Shown here: positions 47,297 to 56,041 of the stretch, one piece after another
How positions within the stretch are numbered: the stretch's first letter is position 1
Layout of the letters: each line of letters opens with the position of its first letter
DNA from: Verrucomicrobiia bacterium
GTDB taxonomy: Bacteria > Verrucomicrobiota > Verrucomicrobiia > Opitutales > Cerasicoccaceae
NCBI GenBank assembly: GCA_030432235.1
Contig: JAUIHT010000006.1
Span: 62,001 to 126,000, forward strand
Direction: 5' to 3'
DNA: 64,000 nucleotides
Program-made: the position numbers and the translations under genes
The notes under the pieces: model-generated
The model's input: the letters and a program-made list of their open reading frames with translations, nothing else
Database searches by the model: none
What the model was told of the DNA's origin: nothing

Positions 47297-48319
47297 ATGC
47301 CCCATCGCGTTACCCTCCAGGATGTTGCCAGGGAGGCAAATGTCAGTACAACCACCGTATCCCTCGCCCTGCGTGACGACCCCCGCCTTGCCTCCGATAC
47401 CATTGTGCGCGTTCGCGGCATCGCGGGCAAGCTGGGCTACCGCCGCGACCCTTGGCTCACATCACTGTCATCCTATCGCAATCGCCAGCATCGTCAGACC
47501 GGTCACCTGACCATCGCGACACTGACAAACTGGGCCACGAAGGATGCCTGGAAATCGCGGGAGACCTTCATGCTTTATTACACAGGCGCGATGCAACAAG
47601 CCGAATCGCTTGGGTTTCAGCTCGAGGAATTCTGGCTACCCGAGTATGGTAGCGAACGCCGAATGGCCGATATCTTGTACCATCGCGGCATCAAGGGAGT
47701 ACTTCTGTTACCCTTGCCGACGGAGCAGCACATCCTGACCTTCAACTTTGACAAGTTTGCCGCAGTTCAATTGGGACGGTCCATTCACTGCCCACCGCTC
47801 CACTCCGTCTCCCACAATCACTTCAAATCGGTCGCGACCGCCCTAGAGAAGCTACTGGCACTCGGCTACAAAAGAATCGGACTGGCTTTACGCAAAGCCG
47901 ATGACGATATCCAGTACGCGCGCTGGAGTGGAGCCTTTCTTGGGCGCCAACTACACCTTTCCTCAAGCATAGGTGACATCCCGGTCCACTTCAGCGAACA
48001 ACCGGGGAAAGACGCCTTCCTCTATTGGGCCAAGGCACACCAGTGTGATGCCGTCCTCAGCACGGACATGAATGCACTGCTGTGGATGCGTGAAAAAGGC
48101 TACAAAGTCCCGCAGGACATTGGCTACGTCCACCTGGCACTCGATAAACAGGACGAAGTCTCCGGCATTTATCTTAACTCCACCCAAACCGGTGTGCAGG
48201 CGATCAACCTGCTTAGCCGGCTCATGACCACCGGCCGCCACGGCACCCCAGAAACACCCTTCACCCTGGAAGTGGACGGCAGCTGGCATCCGGGAAATAC
48301 AATCCGTGCCATCACGTGA
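47297..48319 (+). CDS. LacI-family transcriptional regulator
   Basis: 340 aa from the ATG at 47297, which places the HTH at the usual position (VTLQDVAREANVSTTTVSLA). An ATG ten codons upstream is the alternative. Hinge region GYRRDPWLTSLSSYRNRQ and sensor domain follow (RGIKGVLLLPL, DIGYVHLALDKQDEVSGIYL). The sensor resembles the Opitutae/Planctomycete LacI subgroup. Divergent from the GH36-like gene, its likely target. Confidence 0.92.
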   Translation: MPHRVTLQDVAREANVSTTTVSLALRDDPRLASDTIVRVRGIAGKLGYRRDPWLTSLSSYRNRQHRQTGHLTIATLTNWATKDAWKSRETFMLYYTGAMQQAESLGFQLEEFWLPEYGSERRMADILYHRGIKGVLLLPLPTEQHILTFNFDKFAAVQLGRSIHCPPLHSVSHNHFKSVATALEKLLALGYKRIGLALRKADDDIQYARWSGAFLGRQLHLSSSIGDIPVHFSEQPGKDAFLYWAKAHQCDAVLSTDMNALLWMREKGYKVPQDIGYVHLALDKQDEVSGIYLNSTQTGVQAINLLSRLMTTGRHGTPETPFTLEVDGSWHPGNTIRAIT

Positions 48320-48377
48320 GCCCTGTCGATACACATACACGGATCACCAGTATGCCGTTAGCACAACTCTCCTGATG

Positions 48378-48399
48378 GATGGCGGAGCCGCCATCGGAT
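48378..48399 (+). terminator. Hairpin terminator after LacI
   Basis: GATGGCG/CGCCATC, a perfect 7-base stem with GAGC loop (48378-48395), followed by GGATTTT. The T tract is short, so termination may be partial. It lies 58 bases after the LacI stop and 48 bases before the next start. Confidence 0.6.
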
Positions 48400-48446
48400 T
48401 TTGACCAACACTTTCAATCTAGAACGCAGCACAGCACACAAAACCC

Positions 48447-49301
48447 ATGATCAAACAAACCCTCCGTCAACGATTCACCAACCCCGGATGCATCAAGCCG
48501 AGCATCATGCTTTTTCTGCTGAGCCTGCTCCTTTCATGCGGCCTGTCTCTAAACGCGCAGGACAAGGCGCCACACTACCTCTTTATCGGCAACAGCTTCA
48601 CCATTGGTTCTGGAGATAAAAACACGACCAGCCTAAACGGCGTACCTGGCATGGTAGCTCTACTCGCCGAAGCAGGCGGACATGTAAAGCCTGACGTGAT
48701 GAAATGCACCCAGGCCGGCTACTCCTTGCAAGATCACCTGAATAATACGCGCAAATGGGAAGCATTCGTCGACAAACGCCCTTGGAGTGCGGTCGTTCTG
48801 CAGGAATACAGCACACTGCCGACGAGCTACGATAACGGCGAGAAGGGTGACATTGAGACCTTCGTGAAAAGCGCCAAGCAAATGGAATCTATTTTCGAGA
48901 GCCAGGATCCCGACATCAAAATCTACCTGTTTCAAACCTGGGCACGCGAGAAAACCCACCATATCTATCATAGGAATTTTCAGGGCGGACCGGAGCAAAT
49001 GTTCAAAGAAGTTCGAGAGGGTTATCAAAGAGTCGCCAAGGAAATCGGGGCCACTCTTATACCTGCGGGGGATGCCTGGGAACTATCCATCAAAACACGT
49101 CCCGAGCTGAATCTCTATCTGCATGATCGCTACCATGCCAGCACCCTCGGCAGCTACCTGAATGCACTCGTTATCTATGCCGTGGTGTACGATGCCGATC
49201 CGCGTGGACTTCCACCGCTGGCTACCGTCACCGCGGATGAAGCAACCTACCTGCAGAATATTGCCTGGCAGACCGTCAGCAAATCTGCAGAAAGCAAATA
49301 G
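48447..49301 (+). CDS. Secreted SGNH-hydrolase (DUF4886-like)
   Basis: 284 aa with a signal peptide (FLLSLLLSCGLSLNAQ). Catalytic blocks YLFIGNSFTIGSG (Ser nucleophile) and DRYHASTLGSYL (Asp-His) match those of the first domain of the protein at 33316-35109, and both share the GVPGMV segment and DADPRGLPPL/TDPRGLPTM tails. This copy is the catalytic domain alone, without the binding module. Probable extracytoplasmic esterase. Convergent with the symporter gene. Confidence 0.86.
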   Translation: MIKQTLRQRFTNPGCIKPSIMLFLLSLLLSCGLSLNAQDKAPHYLFIGNSFTIGSGDKNTTSLNGVPGMVALLAEAGGHVKPDVMKCTQAGYSLQDHLNNTRKWEAFVDKRPWSAVVLQEYSTLPTSYDNGEKGDIETFVKSAKQMESIFESQDPDIKIYLFQTWAREKTHHIYHRNFQGGPEQMFKEVREGYQRVAKEIGATLIPAGDAWELSIKTRPELNLYLHDRYHASTLGSYLNALVIYAVVYDADPRGLPPLATVTADEATYLQNIAWQTVSKSAESK

Positions 49302-49346
49302 ACGCCGAAGCGAAGCCCAAGGCATGCCATTCAATGGTCAGCCGGG

Positions 49347-51404
49347 CTAATCGTCTTTCTGTAAATGCTCATCGCCACGGACCGTGCCATCGTCGAAGGC
49401 GTCTCGCTGGATGCCCTTAAGGCGCTGCACGAATTCAAACAAATCGCGGAATCCGCCAATCAAAAACCACACTGTCGTAATCAGCGCCATAACAATCGTT
49501 ATCGCCACTTTGAACCCCCACCACCGAATCCAACTATCATCGGAAATGCCGACAATGACCTCCAGCAATGTACCGAAGACGAAGGCAGCGAACCAGAATA
49601 GCGTGAAGCAGGTAGCAAAAAAATAGATGAAGCGATCCCCCTGCGTGAAGTCTCGATTGATACCGAGGCGGCGATGCAGGCGCTCACGCCAGTTCACGGG
49701 CTCAGGTTGCGTAAGGTGCCCGGGGTTCATGGCCGAACCACCCGGATGATGGCCGGCCTCCTCGATGGCGTATTCACCTCGGTGCAATAGCTTATCCATA
49801 TTAACCGGCGGACGCTTCGAGAGCAGTGAAAAGACAACGTAAGCCAGCGCCGCCGAAACAGCCGCGATGAGAGACATCTGCACGCCGTTGAGCGGAAAGT
49901 CCTCGGGCAGTCCCCGCAACCATGCAAGCGCAGGGAAAGCCTGCTTCCAGCCCGGGAGAAAATAGGGCCAGATGATGTTCCGGAGCACGATACCGCTAAC
50001 TGCAAGCATCGACCCGATAATCATCGCAGCCCATGCTCCCTCCACCGAACCACGCTTCCAATAAAGACCTCCAAGAATGACCGCACCCGCACCACCTAGA
50101 AAAATGGCGCCAGTAATCTGGAAGTACATGTAGATGTATTCGTTGAGCGGGAAAAACAAGCTGAAGAAAAAGGCAAAGGCAGCGACTCCAAATATGGCAC
50201 CGCGCAGCAGCCACATGTGTGCTTTCTGGCTTAGAGGCTTTTTGCGCAGCGGCATGACTACGTCCTGGATAAATATGGAGCCCCAGGAATGCAAATAGGT
50301 GTCGTCCGTGGAGACTGCCGCGGAAATAATCATCGCGACAAACAATCCCATCACGCCTGCCGGTAGCAGCTCGGACAATCCCGCAGGCACCCTCATCTGA
50401 CTTTGAATCTGCGGGCTCTCAATCGTCGCCAGCGTCACCTGCACCGCTTCAGACTGGGCGACGAAATCTGGTAAATGCAGCATGGCAAAAACAAAGAGCG
50501 GACAAAGCATCGACAGGAGAAAAAGCACCTGGGCACGAAACATTCCTAAAATACTGGCCATGCGCGCCTCATGAGGGCTCTTAGCCGCGGCGTTGTAACC
50601 TTGAGAGCCCTGCCATGCCTTGAAGCCGTAAACGTTCAGGATCGCAATCATCACAAAGAAGGCGGGGTTGAATCCCTGGGTCTCCTCCTGCTTGAAAGGG
50701 TTTAGACGCGAGGCCTGCTCGGGCGCCATTTCCAATCCACGGATTAGGTCCGACCAACCGATTTGCGAAAGCAGCACAAAGAAGCATATCAGGATGGTGA
50801 TTTGAACGAGCTGTCCCTGGAAAAAATCCGTAATCATGACCGCGATTTGACCGCCGGAGAGTGTCAGTATCAAAGCCACAGACAGCATCAGGAGCATGAC
50901 GGGCGCAATCGTTGGCATCGCAAATCCCAACACCTCCAGTTGAGGGGGAAGACCACAAAAATAAACCAGGAAGCGAGCCGTCACGGCCGGAAAAATCCCA
51001 TAATTCAGCACCCCAGAGAAGAATGCCAGCATTCCTGAGAATACCCGGAAGCGCCGACTGTAGCGCATTTCGAAAAACTGCGCCATAGTCAGCGCACGGG
51101 TTTCGCGATAGCGGTAGATGACAAATCCCGACAGCGCCAAAAACAAACCCAGCGGCGCCAGAATCTGCTCCCACCATGCACCGGCGAAACCCGACTCGTA
51201 GAACTTTTCAAAGTTGGCTGCTATCGAGATAGCACCGAGCCCGGCCATGCCATCAGCCATCGTCAGCAGATAACGCCCCGCACAGCGATTGCCCGCCAGG
51301 AAGTCCGCAACACTCTGAGTGAGGAAATGTGTCCTGATCGCGATGCCGATTAGAAACGACACCAAGATGAAAACGATCAGCCAATCAATCCAATGGAGGT
51401 TCAT
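49347..51404 (-). CDS. Sodium:solute symporter (SSS family)
   Basis: 685 aa from the ATG at 51404; the frame is open to 51488 but that part overlaps a terminator of the upstream gene. The first helix is IDWLIVFILVSFLIGIAI, followed by SVADFLAGNRCAGRYLLTMADGMAG, typical of the family's TM1-TM2 start. Many hydrophobic helices follow, including the conserved VSTDDTYLHSWGSIFIQDV. The C-terminal ~110 residues carry a cytosolic linker and two more helices. This large form is common in Verrucomicrobia and Planctomycetes, next to glycosidases. It is the only transporter seen in the catabolic part of the window, so it may import monosaccharides or sugar acids. Confidence 0.92.
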   Translation of the reverse strand: MNLHWIDWLIVFILVSFLIGIAIRTHFLTQSVADFLAGNRCAGRYLLTMADGMAGLGAISIAANFEKFYESGFAGAWWEQILAPLGLFLALSGFVIYRYRETRALTMAQFFEMRYSRRFRVFSGMLAFFSGVLNYGIFPAVTARFLVYFCGLPPQLEVLGFAMPTIAPVMLLMLSVALILTLSGGQIAVMITDFFQGQLVQITILICFFVLLSQIGWSDLIRGLEMAPEQASRLNPFKQEETQGFNPAFFVMIAILNVYGFKAWQGSQGYNAAAKSPHEARMASILGMFRAQVLFLLSMLCPLFVFAMLHLPDFVAQSEAVQVTLATIESPQIQSQMRVPAGLSELLPAGVMGLFVAMIISAAVSTDDTYLHSWGSIFIQDVVMPLRKKPLSQKAHMWLLRGAIFGVAAFAFFFSLFFPLNEYIYMYFQITGAIFLGGAGAVILGGLYWKRGSVEGAWAAMIIGSMLAVSGIVLRNIIWPYFLPGWKQAFPALAWLRGLPEDFPLNGVQMSLIAAVSAALAYVVFSLLSKRPPVNMDKLLHRGEYAIEEAGHHPGGSAMNPGHLTQPEPVNWRERLHRRLGINRDFTQGDRFIYFFATCFTLFWFAAFVFGTLLEVIVGISDDSWIRWWGFKVAITIVMALITTVWFLIGGFRDLFEFVQRLKGIQRDAFDDGTVRGDEHLQKDD

Positions 51405-51474
51405 TTCTGTGTGGATGCCAGCTAAGTTGTAAACGCCCGGGTACCCGAGCTCATGCCAACAGCCTAGCTCGATC

Positions 51475-51508
51475 AAAATAAAAGGCACTACCCGTTACAG
51501 ATAGTGCC
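51475..51508 (-). terminator. Rho-independent terminator of the minus-strand PEP-CTERM gene
   Basis: On the minus strand GGCACTA (51508-51502) pairs with TAGTGCC (51490-51484), a perfect 7-base stem with an 11-base loop, followed by TTTTATTTT. It lies 47 bases after the stop of the 51555-52244 gene and upstream of the symporter start at 51404, so it probably separates the two genes or allows read-through at low level. Confidence 0.8.
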
Positions 51509-51554
51509 CGGGTGATGCGCTTGTGGGCCCTTAAAAAAACAGATGCACCGTGCT

Positions 51555-52244
51555 TCAGGCGACCTCGCGCTTACGACGAATCAGGACGACGCCAACAAGA
51601 ATCAGGCTTCCCAGCATGAGACCGTAGGTCCCCGGTTCGGGCACCGCGACGATGGAGCTTACAAGCACCGTCTGACGTGAATCCTGAGACGCGTTTTCGT
51701 AGCGAAGCCGGATGTTATCCACGCTGGCAATCGTGCTGACAAAAGAACCCGAGCCGTCTGCCAACTCCATATCTGAATCCGATAAGATGAATGACAAGGT
51801 GGTGTAGCTATCTACGTTGGGCTCCTGCGCAGACGCAACTGTTGTCTGCCAGATAGCACCATTTGAGCCTTGAATGGCGATCTTCAGTATCGTCGGGCTT
51901 GCCGGGCCACTGAAACCGGACTGTGTTTCAATAAACGCCGTAATATCAATACTGTCGTATGTGCTCAAATCGGTCCCAGCGAGATTGAGGCGACGCATAT
52001 TGCCGTTTGTACCCAGATTCCAATTCAAGCTGAAGGACGCAGCATTACTGCCGCCCACTCCGGAGCCGGAAGCCAGCGATGGCGGACCTGCGGAGGCTGC
52101 ACCCCCGAAGGAGTTCCAGTTAGCCTGCAGTTCTGATGTATCTGCGTAACTATCAAAATCGTCAATGACGAGAGTCTGCGCATTTACGCCGACGAGCCCG
52201 GTGAAAAGCACCAGGTAGAGGATTGCTCTGATATTTCGTTTCAT
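51555..52244 (-). CDS. PEP-CTERM surface protein, anchored member of a paralogous pair
   Basis: 229 aa. Signal peptide (YLVLFTGLVGVNAQ), body, then the exosortase signal VPEPGTYGLMLGSLILVGVV and a basic end RRKREVA. The body LVIDDFDSYADTSELQANWN, GGSNAASFSLNWNLGTNGNM and NIRLRYENASQDSRQ is clearly paralogous to the unanchored protein at 55368-55991. This beta-rich pattern resembles carbohydrate-binding (CBM-like or CIA30-like) domains. No catalytic motif. Transcribed from a promoter with TTGACA at 52315-52320 and an operator in common with the paralogue. Confidence 0.86.
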   Translation of the reverse strand: MKRNIRAILYLVLFTGLVGVNAQTLVIDDFDSYADTSELQANWNSFGGAASAGPPSLASGSGVGGSNAASFSLNWNLGTNGNMRRLNLAGTDLSTYDSIDITAFIETQSGFSGPASPTILKIAIQGSNGAIWQTTVASAQEPNVDSYTTLSFILSDSDMELADGSGSFVSTIASVDNIRLRYENASQDSRQTVLVSSIVAVPEPGTYGLMLGSLILVGVVLIRRKREVA

Positions 52245-52274
52245 AGGAGTTGACTGTAGTTATGGATTTGGGGG

Positions 52275-52320
52275 CTTTTATTTCATTCAATGGAATATTA
52301 GGCGATTTTGTTTATGTCAA
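52275..52320 (-). promoter_or_regulatory. Promoter and TTCATTGAATGAA-type operator for the PEP-CTERM gene
   Basis: On the minus strand TTGACA (52320-52315), then CTAATATT and the palindrome CCATTGAATGAAATA. The 22-base block CTAATATTCCATTGAATGAA also occurs, with two changes, in the promoter at 53991-54029, and the core TTCATTGAATGAA at 55311-55323. The palindrome covers the -10/+1 area, as expected for a repressor site. Confidence 0.65.
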
Positions 52321-52455
52321 TGGAAAAACTGACAAAGATTTTCGATTAGATGTATTATTATCGATCACCAAGACACATACTGCACGTTCGCCCCCTCTAC
52401 GACACACGATGTCCGAAGGAAGCTGCTAAGTTCATTGATGATAGCAGGCATAGAG

Positions 52456-53913
52456 TTATAATACCACCGCCGGAGCGGGGCATGCCACTTTTAGTCTCCG
52501 AAGACTTTTCCGAAAGCAAACGAGCATGTATTCATTTTCCTCCCAGTCGAATACTGGCTCGGATTTACGGGAGTCATCCGGAAATCTTTCCTGGTCCCAA
52601 ATGGACTCCACTATTTCCAGCCAGTCTTCATCCTGCCTGATAACACGATGCCAGCTTGCGATATCCTCAGTTTCGGAGCAGAACAAGGCTGCTCGTGAGT
52701 ATAAATGAGCCATGAATGCGCAAAACAGTTGGAGTGTTTCGAACGCCTGAACTTCTTTTTGAATAGAGGGCAAAAATGATTCAAGACGTATGGCAATCGC
52801 TGTCCACTGCTCAGCGGCTCGCTCCCAGTCCGTCCGGGGCTCCCCGTCGAAATCGGCTTTGAGAATACTAAGGTACTCTTTGCGCCTTGGCGCCAGGTAA
52901 AACGTTTGGATCAATGCGTCCACGACTTCTTGGTCTGGAGTCGCATCATGAAAACTCTTCAAGTAATTTTCTATCGCGGGACCAATGTCTAGTCTGCCAC
53001 AGGCGTTCATCACAGACGCTGCCAAGGCAACTCCAGGCCAGAGGCAATCGTGCAAATAACGCATTGGTGTCCAGATGGTTGTCAAAACCCCTTCAACCTT
53101 CCCTTTACCTTGAAGCTCTTGAAACGAACTCATTCGTTCGATATTCGGCAACGCAATATCCCCGGGATAGGCTTGTTGATCGTAGGTAATGAGCGCAGGA
53201 CATAGGATGACATTAAAGCCGTCATTCAGGAGCTTCTGGGCCAGCTCTGGAGAAACATCCGGAGAGTATTGCCACACCGCCGCCACGATATCTCGTGGAA
53301 GGTACTCCATGACGCCAGTATTGTAGCTGTTCTCATCGACCCACATGATCATCCGCCGTCCATATGCAGCGACTTCATCGTAAATAAAACGAGCGTAGTC
53401 GGCGAGCAGTTCGGCCTTGGATTGCGATTTAAGCGCTTCCCGGGTCAAGGGGTGCTGCCCCAGCTTCACTTCATCCATCCCGACATGGACCCAAGGCGAT
53501 GGGAAGATATCGACGACATCCTTGATCAGTTTCCGCATCAAGTCCCTGGTCTCAGGATGCACCGGGCATATGGCCGTGAAATCCTCATCGCATTCATTTA
53601 GATGCCGGTAGCGCGCATGCCTTGTAAGATAGCGGGAATGCCCGAGAGTCTCGAGCTCTGGAACCAAAGTAATGCCGTAACCCCGGGCATACTCAACCAA
53701 CCCCCTAGCCTCACTGGCTGAATATGCATGCGGATCGGCCAAACCCGGAACGCTTGGAAAATCCAAGCTCAGACCCTGGTCGTCCGAAAAATGCCAGACC
53801 AATGTGTTCATCCCCTGGTCCGCAATGAATCGAATAAATCGGCGATAGTATTCACGGCTCTCAAGACAACGCGCACTATCGATCATGAACCCTTTTATAC
53901 TCTCCGCCATCAT
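52456..53913 (-). CDS. Cytoplasmic GH20-type beta-N-acetylhexosaminidase
   Basis: 485 aa, no signal peptide and no N-terminal GH20b domain. It begins directly at the first barrel strand with the substrate-binding Arg in KGFMIDSAR. Next are TLVWHFSDDQGLSLDF, VPELETLGHSRY and the catalytic pair in VHVGMDEVKLG (Asp147-Glu148), where the Asp assists the N-acetyl group and the Glu is the acid/base. The missing N-terminal domain is unusual for the family but fits a compact type. Divergent from the ROK regulator across 213 bases with a shared operator. Expected substrates are terminal GlcNAc/GalNAc oligosaccharides. Confidence 0.86.
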   Translation of the reverse strand: MMAESIKGFMIDSARCLESREYYRRFIRFIADQGMNTLVWHFSDDQGLSLDFPSVPGLADPHAYSASEARGLVEYARGYGITLVPELETLGHSRYLTRHARYRHLNECDEDFTAICPVHPETRDLMRKLIKDVVDIFPSPWVHVGMDEVKLGQHPLTREALKSQSKAELLADYARFIYDEVAAYGRRMIMWVDENSYNTGVMEYLPRDIVAAVWQYSPDVSPELAQKLLNDGFNVILCPALITYDQQAYPGDIALPNIERMSSFQELQGKGKVEGVLTTIWTPMRYLHDCLWPGVALAASVMNACGRLDIGPAIENYLKSFHDATPDQEVVDALIQTFYLAPRRKEYLSILKADFDGEPRTDWERAAEQWTAIAIRLESFLPSIQKEVQAFETLQLFCAFMAHLYSRAALFCSETEDIASWHRVIRQDEDWLEIVESIWDQERFPDDSRKSEPVFDWEENEYMLVCFRKSLRRLKVACPAPAVVL

Positions 53914-53990
53914 TCTACGTTTTATCTATTCAACATTACAAAAACCAAGGTGATCACAGGCAGGAAATTCCAAGCAACCCCATCGCCATT

Positions 53991-54029
53991 TAATTCACTC
54001 AATGAAATATTAGATTCGACAACTGTCAA
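53991..54029. promoter_or_regulatory. Divergent regulatory region with ROK-type operator
   Basis: TTCACTCAATGAAATATTAG at 53994-54013; on the minus strand TTGACA lies at 54029-54024, oriented toward the GH20 gene. The palindrome is the same as in front of the PEP-CTERM gene and close to that at 55311. It lies about 113 bases before the ROK start at 54127, so autoregulation is also likely. Confidence 0.65.
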
Positions 54030-54126
54030 TAATTTGTTTTGTCTATCTGGCAAGCCATTGAACTATAGTCACAAACAGGCGCAGAGAGATACCCGAGCTT
54101 ACGAAAGACGCACAGAAATTCGAGAC

Positions 54127-55224
54127 ATGCAGATGATCGCAAAAAACAAACCGAGGAACAACCGAAAGCAATCGCAGATAGCGAACCGGCTGCGCGTCCT
54201 GCGACTCATCTACTCAACAACACCCTATTCGCAAAGGCGAATTGCACTGGAGACCGAGCTACAGGCCTCCACCGTCTCTAATATCATTTCGGAGTTTCTC
54301 AAAATAGGCATCATCGTGGAAGGTGAAAGCCTTGAGAGAAGTAAAGTGGGCCCACGGGAAACTGTCCTGCATATAAACCCGCAACGCGCCACCACGATCG
54401 GGCTCAACATCCATGCGACAACACAAGATATCTGCATTATCGGAGGTGATGGTACAATTCTCGCGGAAAAGCGCATCTCAACCAAATGGGACAGTAAAAC
54501 ACCTGCCAAACTCGCAAGCAGTATCAAGGCGCTTGTAAAAGAGACCGGGCTAGCCATGGATCAGATAAAAGGGGCCGGAATAGCTATCCCCGGAGTCGTG
54601 GACAACGAAAGCGGCGTCACCATCCTGTCCCGTGCACTGCAAGTTGAGAACTATCCCATCCGTGCGCGTATGTCCGATTTGCTGGAAATGCCCGTCATGA
54701 TCGACCGCAATGTCAATTATGGCGGTTATCTGGAGCAGTACCTCAATCCCACACTCAAACAGGAAAACACGGGCTACCTGCTCATCTCCAAAATCGATTC
54801 ACGTCGCTCCAATGATGAGTATTCCGTTGGGATGTCCCTGACCTTGAACGGTGAAATTTATCGAGGAACCAACCATGCCGCCGGAGAGCTGGATGCGGTT
54901 TTACTCCCTTCAAATGATGGTTCCGCTGCGGATGATGCCGAGCCATTTTTCTGCAAGATGGGGAATCATTTTGCTTCGGTTATCAATCTCCTCGATATCG
55001 GACACTTAATTGTTTCCTCAGAGGCTCAGACCCTGGCGGAGGAAGACTTTGGTCGCTTTTCCAAAGCCCTGCACGAATCCTTGATTCCTATCAGCCAGCG
55101 CCGCTTTCAACTCAGCCTATCTCCTTATGGTATTCGCGGTATTACCCGCGGCGCCGCTCTACACGTCCTCCACCACTGCCTGGAGGCTGAACTGGGTGAA
55201 ACCATTCTAAATCGGGGAAAATAG
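54127..55224 (+). CDS. ROK-family transcriptional regulator
   Basis: 365 aa from the ATG at 54127 (the frame is open from 53728, but there it overlaps the GH20 gene). N-terminal winged helix-turn-helix (YSQRRIALETELQASTVSNI), then a sugar-kinase-like ROK domain with GLNIHATTQDICIIGGDG, GAGIAIPGVVDNESG and NHAAGELDAV. The zinc-binding Cys cluster of ROK kinases is not visible, which fits a regulator rather than a kinase. Its effector is probably an N-acetylhexosamine-type sugar, given the GH20 neighbours. Confidence 0.9.
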   Translation: MQMIAKNKPRNNRKQSQIANRLRVLRLIYSTTPYSQRRIALETELQASTVSNIISEFLKIGIIVEGESLERSKVGPRETVLHINPQRATTIGLNIHATTQDICIIGGDGTILAEKRISTKWDSKTPAKLASSIKALVKETGLAMDQIKGAGIAIPGVVDNESGVTILSRALQVENYPIRARMSDLLEMPVMIDRNVNYGGYLEQYLNPTLKQENTGYLLISKIDSRRSNDEYSVGMSLTLNGEIYRGTNHAAGELDAVLLPSNDGSAADDAEPFFCKMGNHFASVINLLDIGHLIVSSEAQTLAEEDFGRFSKALHESLIPISQRRFQLSLSPYGIRGITRGAALHVLHHCLEAELGETILNRGK

Positions 55225-55306
55225 GAGTTAAGAAGCGATACACGCGTAGACATATCCTATTCATAGAGCGCTGGTTAACGTATCTTACAAGAGGCTGATT
55301 TGCGAA

Positions 55307-55323
55307 TTATTTCATTCAATGAA
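55307..55323. promoter_or_regulatory. TTCATTCAATGAA operator before the unanchored paralogue
   Basis: ATTATTTCATTCAATGAA; TTCATTCAATGAA spans 55311-55323, 45 bases before the start at 55368. Third copy of the palindrome found at 52282 and 53994. A good promoter is not obvious here. Confidence 0.6.
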
Positions 55324-55367
55324 GTTTTTTCTTGCAGTTAGTGCAGCTATAGACACTATTAAGAACC

Positions 55368-55991
55368 ATGAAGGCCATTGTTCGAGTAGTCGCCATCGCC
55401 AGTCTTAGTTTCACGACAATACTGGCCAACGCCAAAGAATTGCTGATTGAGGACTTTAGCGAGTACGCCTCCACGGAAGAGCTCCAAGAGAACTGGAATG
55501 CGTTTGGCAATGCCGCTTCCTCGGGACCGGCTACCCTGGAAGAAAGTGCAGGCGAGTCCGGCTCGAACGCGGCTTTGTTTCAGCTCAACTGGGACGCAGG
55601 GAACAACGCCAACATGCGGCTGAAGACTCTGCCTGCCTCCAAGCAGGACCTGAGCGACTATGAAACCGTAGAGGTAACCTTAAAGCTGGAGGCCGATTCC
55701 ATGGGCTACAATAAGCCGAACGAACCAACAGGCATCCGTTTGGTGATCCAAGGCGGTCCAGACAGCTCGATTTGGCAAACCGACTCTTACTATAAAAAGT
55801 CTCCCAAACTAGGCGAATACAGCACACTCGTTTTTGCCTTATCCGATGACGAGATGGCCCGTGAAAGCGGACAGTCCACGCTCAAAGAAACCCTCTCAAA
55901 GACAAACAATCTACGACTGCGCTTTGAGAACAATCAAGCCGCAGACGCGAGAGAGGACGCCCTAGTCCAGTCAGTTGTGGCCAAGGATTAG
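55368..55991 (+). CDS. Secreted protein, unanchored paralogue of the PEP-CTERM protein
   Basis: 207 aa. Signal peptide (VVAIASLSFTTILANA). The body is homologous over its whole length with the protein at 51555-52244: LLIEDFSEYASTEELQENWN, SGSNAALFQLNWDAGNNANM and NLRLRFENNQAADAR. It ends at QSVVAKD, exactly where the paralogue continues into its PEP-CTERM anchor, so this form should be released or periplasmic. No enzymatic motif. It is followed by the secreted barrel protein and GH20 genes and probably leads that transcription unit. Confidence 0.82.
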   Translation: MKAIVRVVAIASLSFTTILANAKELLIEDFSEYASTEELQENWNAFGNAASSGPATLEESAGESGSNAALFQLNWDAGNNANMRLKTLPASKQDLSDYETVEVTLKLEADSMGYNKPNEPTGIRLVIQGGPDSSIWQTDSYYKKSPKLGEYSTLVFALSDDEMARESGQSTLKETLSKTNNLRLRFENNQAADAREDALVQSVVAKD

Positions 55992-56041
55992 GTCTGTCTG
56001 CCGAATCATTTAGAAGAGCACCTACCAATAACCATTGAGCT

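Noticed and set aside
49327-49337. CCATTCAATGG, similar to the ROK palindrome
   Set aside because: It lies between two converging gene ends, not near a promoter, and lacks the outer TT/AA bases; probably chance.
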